Source of the DNA: Granulicella sibirica
Lineage (GTDB): Bacteria; Acidobacteriota; Terriglobia; Terriglobales; Acidobacteriaceae
Reading direction: 5' to 3'
Assembly (NCBI RefSeq): GCF_004115155.1
Contig: NZ_RDSM01000001.1
Span: 1,116,001-1,180,000, forward strand
DNA length: 64,000 nt
In this document: positions 52,521 through 61,181 of the stretch, piece by piece
How positions within the stretch are numbered: the first letter of the stretch is position 1
Layout of the letters: every line of letters starts with the position of its first letter
Position numbers and translations under genes: made by a program
Notes under the pieces: generated by a model
The model's input: the letters and a program-made list of their open reading frames with translations, nothing else
Database searches by the model: none
What the model was told of the DNA's origin: nothing

Positions 52521-53321
52521 ATGCACCGTCGCCAGTTTCTTTCGACCTCTCTCGCCGCCTCTGCCCTCTCGCTTGCAAAACCCGGAGAAGCCCTCGCCGC
52601 CGTGCCAGACAAAGTCGCCCCCGAGTTCTACCAGATTCGCAAGTACCGCCTCGTAAGCGGACCCCAGACCAAGCTGACCGAAGCCTACTTCGCCGAAGCC
52701 CTTATTCCCGCGCTCAACCGGATGGGCATCACCCCCGTCGGAGCCTTCACGGTCTACTTCGGCCCCGAAACACCGACCTTTTACCTCCTGATGCCGTCGA
52801 AGACGGTCGAAGCGCTCGCCACGGTGGACCTCGCACTGGCGAAGGACGAGACCTTCATGAAAGCGGCAGCGCCCTTCTGGAACACGCCTGCCTCCTCGCC
52901 CGCGTTCATTCGCCTGGAGAGCCAGCTTCTGCGGGCGTTCGAAGGCTTTCCCATGCTCGTGCCGCCGGCGTCTTCGGCCACCAAGGCTCCGCGCGTCTTC
53001 CAACTCCGCACCTACGAAAGCCCGACGATGCAGGATCACGTCCGCAAGGTCGAGATGTTCCACTCGGGCGAGTTCGAGATCTTCGCACGCGCGGGCTGCA
53101 CCCAGGTCTTCTACGGAGACAGTCTCATCGGTGCACGGCTCCCGAGCCTGACCTACATGCTCACCTTCCCCGACACCACGGATCTCGAAGTCCGCTGGAA
53201 GGCCTTCTCGAGCGATCCCCAGTGGAAGAAGCTTTCGTCAGACCCGCACTTCGCCTTCGAGCCGACCGTCTCGAACATCGACAGCTTGATCCTCAAGCCG
53301 CTTTCCTGTTCTCAGATCTAG
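52521..53321 (+). CDS. Tat-exported NIPSNAP-family protein
   Basis: A 266-residue protein with a twin-arginine-like signal (MHRRQFLSTSLAASALSL) and GGAG 5 bases before the ATG; TAGAAT at 52493 may be its -10. Two NIPSNAP (dimeric alpha-beta barrel) modules: FYQIRKYRLVSGPQTKLTEA and RVFQLRTYESPTMQDHVRKV. Bacterial NIPSNAP proteins have no settled function; the export signal places this one in the periplasm. Convergent with yeiH. Confidence 0.87.
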   Translation: MHRRQFLSTSLAASALSLAKPGEALAAVPDKVAPEFYQIRKYRLVSGPQTKLTEAYFAEALIPALNRMGITPVGAFTVYFGPETPTFYLLMPSKTVEALATVDLALAKDETFMKAAAPFWNTPASSPAFIRLESQLLRAFEGFPMLVPPASSATKAPRVFQLRTYESPTMQDHVRKVEMFHSGEFEIFARAGCTQVFYGDSLIGARLPSLTYMLTFPDTTDLEVRWKAFSSDPQWKKLSSDPHFAFEPTVSNIDSLILKPLSCSQI

Positions 53322-53349
53322 CCTGCTCTGCGGCTGATTGCAGATCGGC

Positions 53350-54273
53350 CTAGATCGCAATCAGCCCGGCGCGGATGGCCATCAGCGAAGCGACCGCCAC
53401 CACGATCCAGAGCGCCACGCCCTGCACCATCGGCCGCACGCCCACCTTGCGGAACATCTCCCGCGAGAGTCCCGTCCCGATCAAGAACAGCGTGACCGCC
53501 ATCCCGCTGCGCCCAAGCCCACTCAGCGCGGTATAGATTCCGTGTAGCGTCGGAAGGTATGTCCGAACAACCGCGGCGACACAGAACAGCAGGATGAACC
53601 AGGGTATCTTCACCTTCGCCTTGCTCTTCATGGCGTACGCCGTCGCGAAGGACAGAGGGACGATCCACAGTGCCCGCGCCAGCTTTACCGTCGTTCCGAT
53701 CGTCAGCGCCACCGCCCCATACTTCGCCGCCGCGCCCACCACGGAACTCGTGTCGTGGATCGCGAGCGCCGCCCACAGGCCGAACTGGCTCTGGGTCATA
53801 TGCAGCCGCGTTCCGACAAAAGGAAACAGCACGAGCGCAACGGAGTTCAGCGTGAAGACAGTTCCAAGAGAGATCCCCATCTCCTCCTCGTTTGCGTCCG
53901 TGATCGGTCCAATCGCCGCGATTGCGCTTCCACCGCATATCGCCGTTCCGCAGGTAATCAGAAACGAAGCCTTCCCGGGAACGCGCATGACGCGCCCGAG
54001 CAGAAGCCCAAGCAGCATGGCCACGGAGATGCTGACCGCCGTGTAGACGAACCCTGACCGCCCCGCATGGATCACCTCATGCAGGTCCATCCCAAAGCCA
54101 AGCGCAACGACCGACGCCTGAAGCAGAAACTTCGACAGATCGTGGCTCTCCATCGCGAACGGATGCTCGACCGTCAATGCGAAGACAAGCCCTGCTAATA
54201 GTGCGAGCGGGGGGGACAGCACACCCGCCGCCGCAAGGATCAAACCAAGAAAGAAGATGTTTTTCGTACTCAT
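53350..54273 (-). CDS. YeiH-family putative sulfate/organosulfonate exporter
   Basis: A 307-residue membrane protein of the YeiH/UPF0324 family, about ten helices. Typical motifs: LLQASVVALGFGMDLHEVIH, LITCGTAICGGSAIAAIGPI and LAIHDTSSVVGAAAKYGAVA. ATG 54273 is preferred; 19 more codons are open upstream. The LysR-type gene next to it on the same strand matches the YeiE-YeiH pairing of enterobacteria. Substrate is inferred from family, not proven. Confidence 0.88.
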   Translation of the reverse strand: MSTKNIFFLGLILAAAGVLSPPLALLAGLVFALTVEHPFAMESHDLSKFLLQASVVALGFGMDLHEVIHAGRSGFVYTAVSISVAMLLGLLLGRVMRVPGKASFLITCGTAICGGSAIAAIGPITDANEEEMGISLGTVFTLNSVALVLFPFVGTRLHMTQSQFGLWAALAIHDTSSVVGAAAKYGAVALTIGTTVKLARALWIVPLSFATAYAMKSKAKVKIPWFILLFCVAAVVRTYLPTLHGIYTALSGLGRSGMAVTLFLIGTGLSREMFRKVGVRPMVQGVALWIVVAVASLMAIRAGLIAI

Positions 54274-54361
54274 GGCATTCGCCTCTGAGACCAAGTATTC
54301 CGTTCTCCAGAGGGCGCGTCCAAGCAGCAATCATGATGTGCGATAAGCCGCGCTTATCGCT

Positions 54362-55312
54362 TTACGCGGGCTTCTTTCTTCGTCGCGCCAGAGCCTGTTC
54401 CCGCAAAAACTCCAGCAGCACCGACGCGTTCCCGCGAGGCTCCGCGCTGCGCATCGTCACGAACGATAGGTCCCTTCCGATCTTCAACCCATGCACGGGA
54501 ACCTGCATAAGCGTTCCGAGACGTAGCTGGCGTCGGATCGCCGCACGTGAGTAGAACCCAACGCCGAGCCCAGCCTCCACGCAGGCAAGCAAAGCCTCCG
54601 CCGAGTTCAGCTCCATCGCGACATTCAGATCCTTCGCGGCAAGCCCAACGGCTTCCAGCGCAGAATCGACGATCTCCCGCGTCCCCGACCCACGCTCCCG
54701 CAGCAGGACAGGCATCCCGCGAAGCTGCTCCGGCGCAATCGCCGCGAGCCCGGCCCACGCATGATTGCTAGCGACAACCAGAACAAGTTCATCCCGCAAC
54801 CACGCCTCCAGCTTCAATTCCGGACGATGCACCGGCCCTTCGACCAATCCGACGTCGACCGAACCATCGAGCACTGCCGCGGCCACCCCTTCGGTGTTGG
54901 CACTCCGCATCCGCAACTCAACCGCCGGGTACCGTCGCAGAAATCTCCCGAGCATCGGTGGAAGCACATACTGAGCAATGGTTGTCGACACAGCAAGCCG
55001 CAGCGGACCGGTCACCTGCCCTTCGAGCGCCGCAAGCTCTGCTTCGGCCCGCAGGAGAAGCTCGTTCCCTTCTCTCGCATATCGCAGAAGTATTTCTCCG
55101 GCAGCCGTCAGGACGATCTCACGTCCCGCCCGGTCGAAGAGCGGCACAGCGATCTCCTGCTCAAGCGCCTTTATCTGCTGCGTCACCGCAGGCTGTGTCA
55201 GGTACAGCAACTCCGCAGCCCGCCGAAAGCTCCTCTGCCCGGCAACCGCGCGAAACACCGTCAGCCGGAAGTTCTCGAGCGCTGAGCGGGAGTGACTGGA
55301 GCGGTCGGTCAC
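54362..55312 (-). CDS. LysR-type transcriptional regulator (YeiE/CysB-like)
   Basis: A 316-residue regulator: winged HTH (FRAVAGQRSFRRAAELLYLT, QPAVTQQIKALEQEIAVPLF) and a periplasmic-binding-like effector domain (LRLAVSTTIAQYVLPPMLGR, VGLVEGPVHRPELKLEAWL, LLRERGSGTREIVDSALEAV). It starts with GTG, GAGGAG 5 bases before. Encoded 88 bases upstream of yeiH and probably its activator. Confidence 0.92.
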   Translation of the reverse strand: MTDRSSHSRSALENFRLTVFRAVAGQRSFRRAAELLYLTQPAVTQQIKALEQEIAVPLFDRAGREIVLTAAGEILLRYAREGNELLLRAEAELAALEGQVTGPLRLAVSTTIAQYVLPPMLGRFLRRYPAVELRMRSANTEGVAAAVLDGSVDVGLVEGPVHRPELKLEAWLRDELVLVVASNHAWAGLAAIAPEQLRGMPVLLRERGSGTREIVDSALEAVGLAAKDLNVAMELNSAEALLACVEAGLGVGFYSRAAIRRQLRLGTLMQVPVHGLKIGRDLSFVTMRSAEPRGNASVLLEFLREQALARRRKKPA

Positions 55313-55333
55313 GTCTACTCCTCGCCTCGAAGG

Positions 55334-55810
55334 CTACTTCGCCAGTTCGGCCTTGAGAATCTCGCTGACCATTTTGCCGTCGGCCCGTAGCCCGCTCGAA
55401 AGAATTCTCTGCTGAACGACCTTCATCGCGGGTCCAATGTCCTTAGGACCAAGCTTCGCCCCGCCAGCCGCAAGATGCTCGATTGCACCGTGAATGATCG
55501 TCCGAACCTCATCCTCGCTCGCTGCCTGCGGCATGTAGGCCTCGATCATCGCGATCTCTTCCGTCTCCTTCGCCGCCAGTTCAGGACGCCCGCCCTTGGT
55601 GAACGACTCGACCGACTCCCGCCTCTGCTTTAGAAGCGTCGTCAGGATCTGCGTCTCTTCGGCATCGGTCAGCGGCTCCCGCTTGTCGATCTCCTTGTTC
55701 TTCAGCGCCGACTTCACCATCCGCAGCGTGGTCAGCTTGTGCTCGTCCTTCGCCTTCATGGCCGTCACAATGTCAGTCTGAATCCTCTTGCCAATACTTT
55801 CGTCACTCAT
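55334..55810 (-). CDS. GatB/YqeY domain protein
   Basis: A 158-residue helical protein related to the tail domain of GatB. It begins SIGKRIQTDIVTAMKAKDEH and shows LTTLRMVKSALKNKEIDKRE and IEAYMPQAASEDEVRTIIHG. Probably supports amidotransferase or tRNA-linked functions; the role of stand-alone YqeY is not settled. It lies 21 bases before the LysR gene on the same strand, so they may share a transcript. Confidence 0.9.
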   Translation of the reverse strand: MSDESIGKRIQTDIVTAMKAKDEHKLTTLRMVKSALKNKEIDKREPLTDAEETQILTTLLKQRRESVESFTKGGRPELAAKETEEIAMIEAYMPQAASEDEVRTIIHGAIEHLAAGGAKLGPKDIGPAMKVVQQRILSSGLRADGKMVSEILKAELAK

Positions 55811-55888
55811 CGCGTAGTCCTCAAGTGCCCATTATAGAAACTGTCTGCTCACCGCACCGCGAAAGACCGGAGCCTCCAAGCACCCCCT

Positions 55889-55894
55889 TACAAT
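55889..55894 (+). promoter_or_regulatory. -10-like box TACAAT directly before the aminotransferase gene
   Basis: TACAAT, six bases (AGCCCC), then ATG at 55901, with no Shine-Dalgarno. Good candidate for a leaderless start. Confidence 0.4.
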
Positions 55895-55900
55895 AGCCCC

Positions 55901-57094
55901 ATGATCCACAAGCCCCGGCAGTTCACACCCGGCCCCACCGCTGTCCTCCCAGCCATCCAGTTTGCCATGGCCACCTCCACCATCCAGCCCGGGACTTCGG
56001 AGTTCCGCGCCCTTTATACGCGCGTCCACATCCAACTCCAGCAGTTCCTCGGAACTACCCACGACGTGGTCCTCCTCTCCAGCTCCGGAACCGGCGCCAT
56101 GGAAGCCGCCGTCTCCAACCTCACTTCTCCCGGAGACCGCGTCCTCGTCCTCATCGCCGGCAGGTACGGCGAACGCTGGAGCGCACTGGCCAAGAACTTC
56201 GGATGCGCCGTCGACGAGGTGATCGCTTGCCACGGCCAGACCTTCTCCCCGGATGCGATCAAGGCAGCTCTCAAACTTGAAACCCGCGCCGTCTTCGTCC
56301 AGGCTACCGAGACGTCCACCGGAGTCCAGCACGACATCGCCGCCATCGCCCGGCTCCTCAAGGACGAGGCCTCCGAGGCTCTCCTCGTGGTCGACGCCAT
56401 CTCCAGCCTCGGCAGCAGCCCGCTCGACATCGACATATTGGGAGTCGACATCCTTCTCGCGGGCTCGCAGACCCTGATGGTCCCGCCCGGCCTGAGCTTC
56501 CTCGCCGTCTCCGAAAGCGCCTGGGATCGTATGGAGGCCACCTACAACGCCCGCTACTACTTCGACCTCCGCAAAGAGCGCAAAAGCGCCCGTCGTGGCG
56601 AATCCGCCTACACTCCTGCCACCTCGCTCATCGTGGGCCTAAGCGCCGCGCTCGACGTCATCGCCGCGCAGGCCATCGGAGACCTTGCCGCCGGCCGCCG
56701 CCTCCTCATCACCAACGCCGAAACCTCTGCCGCCATGACGCGCGCTGCCCTGCTCGCCATGGGTTTCCAACTCTTCGCGCCTGAAGCCTCGTCCGCCGCC
56801 GTCACCGCTGTCATCCCTCCCGACGGCGTTGATGCCGCCCATCTCATCGATCAGCTCCAACTCCGCTTCGGAACTCGGATCGCTGGCGGTCACGGCGAAC
56901 TCGAAGGCCGCATCCTGCGCATCGCCCACCTGGGCTTCACCGACTACATGGACACCATCGCGCTCATCGCAGCCATCGAGCAGGTCCTCGCCTCAACCAT
57001 CCTGCACCTCGCCCTCGGAACAGGCCCCGTAGCCGCTCAGAAGGTCTATGCCGAATACAGCGGGAATCTGTCCTCTGAACCCGCAACCAGATAA
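55901..57094 (+). CDS. Class V aminotransferase-fold protein lacking the PLP lysine
   Basis: A 397-residue protein of the alanine-glyoxylate/serine-pyruvate aminotransferase family: opening FTPGPTAVLP, SSSGTGAMEAAVSNL, VQATETSTGV and VVDAISSLG (the Asp that holds the PLP nitrogen). Family members read GSQKxLM next, with Lys as Schiff base. Here the sequence is AGSQTLMVPPGL, one residue shorter and without lysine (Thr191, DNA 56471-56473). Deleting three bases from AAGGCC gives exactly the ACC seen. It cannot work as a normal PLP aminotransferase unless another lysine substitutes. The rest is intact and under no visible decay. Confidence 0.9.
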   Translation: MIHKPRQFTPGPTAVLPAIQFAMATSTIQPGTSEFRALYTRVHIQLQQFLGTTHDVVLLSSSGTGAMEAAVSNLTSPGDRVLVLIAGRYGERWSALAKNFGCAVDEVIACHGQTFSPDAIKAALKLETRAVFVQATETSTGVQHDIAAIARLLKDEASEALLVVDAISSLGSSPLDIDILGVDILLAGSQTLMVPPGLSFLAVSESAWDRMEATYNARYYFDLRKERKSARRGESAYTPATSLIVGLSAALDVIAAQAIGDLAAGRRLLITNAETSAAMTRAALLAMGFQLFAPEASSAAVTAVIPPDGVDAAHLIDQLQLRFGTRIAGGHGELEGRILRIAHLGFTDYMDTIALIAAIEQVLASTILHLALGTGPVAAQKVYAEYSGNLSSEPATR

Positions 57095-57115
57095 ACTCCT
57101 TCGGAGCACACTTCA

Positions 57116-57499
57116 ATGAAACGATCGATCCACGTCGCCGCGCCTCTCCTGGCCCTTGCCGCTTCCGCCATGATCGCGGGCTGCCGCAAGCCGGAGATGC
57201 GCCGTTGCGTGGATGAGCACAACGTCGTCGTCGCCGACGCTCTCTGCGCCGCCCAGGAAAACCTTCAGCAGCAGAACCATGGCGGGGGCGGAGGCGTTGT
57301 GTTCCTTCCCTATCGCTACTACTACGGCGGATACGGCGGCTTTGGCCTCGGCTCTTCCGTCGGCGGTGGAGGCTTCACCGCCGCACCCGGCCGGTCCTAC
57401 GTCAACAGCAGCGGAGTCCGATCCGGCACCGCCCGCGGGGGTTTCGGAGGTTCTTTCTCCGAGGGTGGAGCCCACGGCGGCGGCGGATCCGGCGAATAA
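57116..57499 (+). CDS. Gly-rich lipoprotein, YgiB-like position
   Basis: A 127-residue lipoprotein: signal peptide with lipobox MIAGC (Cys23), then a short conserved-looking part with two cysteines (RRCVDEHNVVVADALCAAQE) and a long Gly/Ser/Tyr-rich tail. It is directly before a glutathionylspermidine-synthase-like (YgiC-like) gene, as YgiB lipoproteins are in enterobacteria, so it is probably the functional counterpart. Function unknown. Confidence 0.75.
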   Translation: MKRSIHVAAPLLALAASAMIAGCRKPEMRRCVDEHNVVVADALCAAQENLQQQNHGGGGGVVFLPYRYYYGGYGGFGLGSSVGGGGFTAAPGRSYVNSSGVRSGTARGGFGGSFSEGGAHGGGGSGE

Positions 57500-57522
57500 G
57501 CAATCAACTCTCAGGTGACCAA

Positions 57523-58830
57523 ATGAAGCGCATCTCCCTCGCTCCCCGCCCCGACTGGCAAAGCAAAGTCGAAGCCGTCGGCCTCACCTACCACTCGCCA
57601 GAAGTGATGCCCTATCCCTACTGGGACGAGTCGGCCGCCTACGAGTTCACTTCGTCCGAGGTCGATACGCTCGAAGCCGCCGGAAACACGATGCAGGAGA
57701 TGTGCCTCGCCGCTGCCCAGCACATCATCGACAACAAACGTTACGCCGAACTCGAGATTCCCGAAGCCGCCATCCCCGTCATCGAACTCGCCTGGAACCA
57801 GGAGCCGCCTGCCCTCTACGGGCGCTTCGACTTCTCTTGGGCAAGCGAGCACTCGGGCTCCGCGCCCAAGCTGCTCGAATACAACGCCGACACCCCAACC
57901 GCGCTCCTGGAAGCAGCGGTCGTTCAGTGGGACTGGCTCAAAGAAGTCACTCCAAACCTCAAGCACCCCTTACACGGCGGCGACCCAGATCAGTTCAACT
58001 CCATCCACGACAAGCTCATCGCCAAGTGGAAGGACCTGATCCCCTATCTCCAGCAGCCCCTCTACTTCGCCGGAATCGACGAGCCCGAAGATCAACTTAC
58101 CCTCGTCTATCTTCGCGACACGGCGCAACAGGCTGGTTTTCAGACCCTCCAGATGTTTATGGAGGAGATCGGCTGGAACGCCGACGCGCAGGCCTTCCTC
58201 GACCCCAACGAAGACCAGATGTTCTCTGTCTTCAAGCTTTACCCATGGGAGGCAATGGTGGCCGAGGAGTTCGGCCAACCGGCTCTCGAGACGTACCAGC
58301 AGATGCGGTGGATTGAACCCATCTGGAAGATGCTCCTATCGAACAAGGGAATCCTGCCCATTCTGTGGGAGCTCTACCCCAATCACGAACTCCTTCTTGA
58401 AGCACACTTCGAGCCAGCCGCACCCGCCACCAGCACCAACGGAGCCTCCGCCCCCGCTGCCACAGGCTGGAGCGGCGTCAACACCGGCTTTGGTTCCGGC
58501 TCGGCTCCTCACTCGATCATCCCAGCGCCTACGGGACCGGGACGCATGCGCAACTACGTTCGCAAGCCCCTGCTTTCCCGCGAAGGAGCCAACGTTACCG
58601 TAGTCCGCGATGGGGCGACGGTCTTCGAGACCGCCGGAACCTACCTTGGACGCCAGATCCGCCAGGCCCTCGCTCCGGATGCCATCTTCCCCGATGCCGA
58701 CGGCAAGCCGCGGTATCCCGTCCTCGGTGTCTGGATAGTCGACCAGGACTGCTGCGGCATGGGGATTCGTGAATCCCGCACCCCTGTCACCGATAACTTA
58801 AGTTCCTTTATCCCTCACTATTTCGTCTAG
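57523..58830 (+). CDS. Glutathionylspermidine synthase-family ATP-grasp protein (YgiC-like)
   Basis: A 435-residue ATP-grasp ligase of the YgiC/YjfC type. Motifs: RPDWQSKVEAVGLTYH, YWDESAAYEFTSSEVDTLEA, PKLLEYNADTPTALLEAAVV and NYVRKPLLSREGANV (ATP-binding). These proteins join peptides or glutathione-like molecules to amines, but YgiC itself has no settled substrate. Residues ~299-342 are an Ala/Gly/Ser-rich insertion not normal for the family. Preceded 23 bases earlier by a lipoprotein gene, forming the YgiB-YgiC pair. Confidence 0.88.
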   Translation: MKRISLAPRPDWQSKVEAVGLTYHSPEVMPYPYWDESAAYEFTSSEVDTLEAAGNTMQEMCLAAAQHIIDNKRYAELEIPEAAIPVIELAWNQEPPALYGRFDFSWASEHSGSAPKLLEYNADTPTALLEAAVVQWDWLKEVTPNLKHPLHGGDPDQFNSIHDKLIAKWKDLIPYLQQPLYFAGIDEPEDQLTLVYLRDTAQQAGFQTLQMFMEEIGWNADAQAFLDPNEDQMFSVFKLYPWEAMVAEEFGQPALETYQQMRWIEPIWKMLLSNKGILPILWELYPNHELLLEAHFEPAAPATSTNGASAPAATGWSGVNTGFGSGSAPHSIIPAPTGPGRMRNYVRKPLLSREGANVTVVRDGATVFETAGTYLGRQIRQALAPDAIFPDADGKPRYPVLGVWIVDQDCCGMGIRESRTPVTDNLSSFIPHYFV

Positions 58831-58914
58831 AACCGTTACTGACGGATGACGAAGGTGTGACGGACTCCCCGCATTTCTGAGATATACATGGAGGGCGCGG
58901 GGAGCCTCAAGGAA

Positions 58915-60003
58915 ATGACGTTGCTAAAGGTCGGGATCGTCGGCTGTGGCAAGATTGCCGACGGGCACGCCGAAGTGCTGAAGTACATGGAGGGCGCTCA
59001 ACTCGTCGCAGTCTGTGACCGGGAACCGATCCTTGCCGAACAGTTAGCCGTCCGCTTTGGCGTGAACCATTGGTACGGCAGCCTGGACGAGATGCTTGCG
59101 GCGGAGCAGCTCGACGTCGTTCACATCACAACACCGCCCGCCGTCCACCTTGCCCTCACGCGCCAATGCGTTCAGGCCGGAGCGCACGTCTTCCTCGAGA
59201 AGCCCCTTGCCTTGCGGGCCGCCGAGTGCCGGGAGCTGATCGACGCCGTCACCTCCGCAGGGCGTCAGATGAGCATCAACTACTGGCCGAACTTCGATCC
59301 ACCCGCCATGGAGTTGAAGCGCATGCTCGCTTCCGGCATCATTGGCGATCCCGTCCACGTGGAAGCCTTCATCGGCTACGACCTCAGCGGAGCCTACGGT
59401 CAGGCGCTCATGACGGACCCCGCGCACTGGGTGCATCGCCTGCCTGGCAAGCTCTTTCACAACATGATGGACCACATCTTCAATCGGATCCTCCCGCTCT
59501 TCCCGGACGTCGAGCCCGAGGTCCACGCCTTCGCCCACAAGCGCCGCGAGGTGCTCCGTGGCGACTCCACGGACGCTATGCTGGACGAGCTTCGCGTGGT
59601 CCTGCGTGGTGGTGGCGTCTCAGCCTTCGGCAGCCTCTGCAGCCACGCACGGCCGGTCGCGAACCTGTTGAAGATCTACGGGACGAAGAACACCGCCGTG
59701 CTCGATTTCTCGAACCGCACGGTAGTCCTCGAAACCACACAACAGTATCCCGGCTCCATCGGCAGGCTCATCCCCGCGTTCCAGATGTCCTCTCGCTATC
59801 TGAAGGGCGGATGGAGGAACATCAAGGCATTCAAGCGGCATGAGTTCCAATTCTTCGCCGGCATGACAACGCTGCTGGAGTTGTTCTACGCGAGTATTCG
59901 CAACGGTACCGAGCCTCCCATCCCCTACATGGACATGGTGAAGGTGTCAGAAGTGATGGATACGGTGATCGAGCAGGTATATCCAGTGGGGGCGGCACGA
60001 TGA
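58915..60003 (+). CDS. Gfo/Idh/MocA-family oxidoreductase
   Basis: A 362-residue NAD(P)-dependent oxidoreductase: Rossmann motif KVGIVGCGKIADGHAEVL and catalytic VFLEKPLAL (Glu-Lys-Pro). The C-terminal domain should bind a sugar or similar polyol. ATG 58915 has GGAG 10 bases upstream; an ATG at 58888 lacks one. The end overlaps the next gene by 4 bases (ATGA), so oxidoreductase and epimerase are translated together, perhaps in modification of a nucleotide sugar or cyclitol. Confidence 0.9.
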   Translation: MTLLKVGIVGCGKIADGHAEVLKYMEGAQLVAVCDREPILAEQLAVRFGVNHWYGSLDEMLAAEQLDVVHITTPPAVHLALTRQCVQAGAHVFLEKPLALRAAECRELIDAVTSAGRQMSINYWPNFDPPAMELKRMLASGIIGDPVHVEAFIGYDLSGAYGQALMTDPAHWVHRLPGKLFHNMMDHIFNRILPLFPDVEPEVHAFAHKRREVLRGDSTDAMLDELRVVLRGGGVSAFGSLCSHARPVANLLKIYGTKNTAVLDFSNRTVVLETTQQYPGSIGRLIPAFQMSSRYLKGGWRNIKAFKRHEFQFFAGMTTLLELFYASIRNGTEPPIPYMDMVKVSEVMDTVIEQVYPVGAAR

Positions 60004-61013
60004 AGATCCTGGTCACGGGGTCGAGCGGGTTTCTTGGTAAATGTCTTGTGGAGCGTCTCCTGGCACACGGCCAAACCGATCTGCGATGCATGGTGCGAAG
60101 CCTCGGCAAGGGCGCGCCGCTGCAGGGGCTGGCTGCCGCCTACCCTGCGGCCGTAATAGAACTTTTCGTTGGAGATCTGAGACACAAAGAGCAGGTGGAC
60201 TCGGCAGTGGATGGCGTAGATCTTGTCATTCACGCCGCTGCAGCATTGAAGGGCAGTCCAGCCGAGATGTTCATGGATTCCGTCGTATCGAGCCGCAATC
60301 TTCTGGATGCAGTCGCTGCCCGTGGTATTCGCGTCGTCATCGTCAGCTCCTTTGGCGCAATGGGAGTTGCCGACTTGGGACGCGGAGCCTTCGTCGACGA
60401 AACCACCCCCATGGAGAAGCACCCCGAGCGTCGCGACGTCTACAGCTACACCAAGCTCCGGCAGGAGCAGATGTTCTGGGAATACCGGGACCGGCACGGA
60501 TTCGAACTCGTGGTGTTGCGCCCGGGAGTTATCTATGGGCCGGGCAGTGGACACTTCTCGAACCGAGTGGGATTGAAGCTCTTCGGAAGGTTCCTCCATC
60601 TTGGTGGAAGCAATCTTCTGCCCCTCACCTACGTCGAAAACTGCGCTGAGGCGATCGTCTTCGCAGCCCTGTCAAAGGAAGCGGCAGGACAGATCTACAA
60701 CGTCGTCGATGATGATCTGCCCACCTCCCGCCAGTACCTGTCGCTTTATCGGCAACGGGTGAAACGAATCAGTACCATCCCGATACCCTACTGGCTTCTC
60801 CTTTGGGGATCGGGAAAGGTGCAGGCGTATTCCAATCGATCCAAGGGACAGCTTCCAGCGATCTTCACCCCGTATAAGACGAGGGCCATGTGGGGCGGAA
60901 ACCGCTTCTCGAACGCGAAGCTCAAAGCCCTAGGATGGAAGCCCATCATCCGCACATCCGAAGCACTGGAACGCACCTTCACATCGTTTAGACAAGAGAC
61001 CACGACTCCATAG
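60000..61013 (+). CDS. NAD-dependent epimerase/dehydratase (extended SDR)
   Basis: A 337-residue extended short-chain dehydrogenase. NAD motif TGSSGFLGKCLVERLLAHGQ, VIHAAA, catalytic serine in IVSSFGAMG and YSYTK (Tyr and Lys), then VLRPGVIYGPGSGHF. Starts inside the last codons of the Gfo/Idh gene. Likely works with it on one sugar-like intermediate, for surface polysaccharide or a glycolipid; nothing in the window fixes the substrate. Confidence 0.9.
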   Translation: MKILVTGSSGFLGKCLVERLLAHGQTDLRCMVRSLGKGAPLQGLAAAYPAAVIELFVGDLRHKEQVDSAVDGVDLVIHAAAALKGSPAEMFMDSVVSSRNLLDAVAARGIRVVIVSSFGAMGVADLGRGAFVDETTPMEKHPERRDVYSYTKLRQEQMFWEYRDRHGFELVVLRPGVIYGPGSGHFSNRVGLKLFGRFLHLGGSNLLPLTYVENCAEAIVFAALSKEAAGQIYNVVDDDLPTSRQYLSLYRQRVKRISTIPIPYWLLLWGSGKVQAYSNRSKGQLPAIFTPYKTRAMWGGNRFSNAKLKALGWKPIIRTSEALERTFTSFRQETTTP

Positions 61014-61065
61014 GCGATGTGTTGAGGCTGCAGCAGTGGCCCGCAAAACCAGGGGCCCCATCTTC

Positions 61066-61086
61066 GCCGACGGCTCCATCGTCGGC
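61066..61086 (+). terminator. Hairpin after epimerase gene
   Basis: Arms GCCGACG and CGTCGGC with 7-base loop, 52 bases after the stop. No T-run follows, so only a weak terminator candidate. Confidence 0.3.
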
Positions 61087-61181
61087 TAACTTGGGCTGCC
61101 CATGCCTCTTCCCGGTATCCTAAGCAGGACGCCGCTAAGAGTCGAAGGCCTGCTCGCCGCCGCAGCTCCCACTAAGCACCC

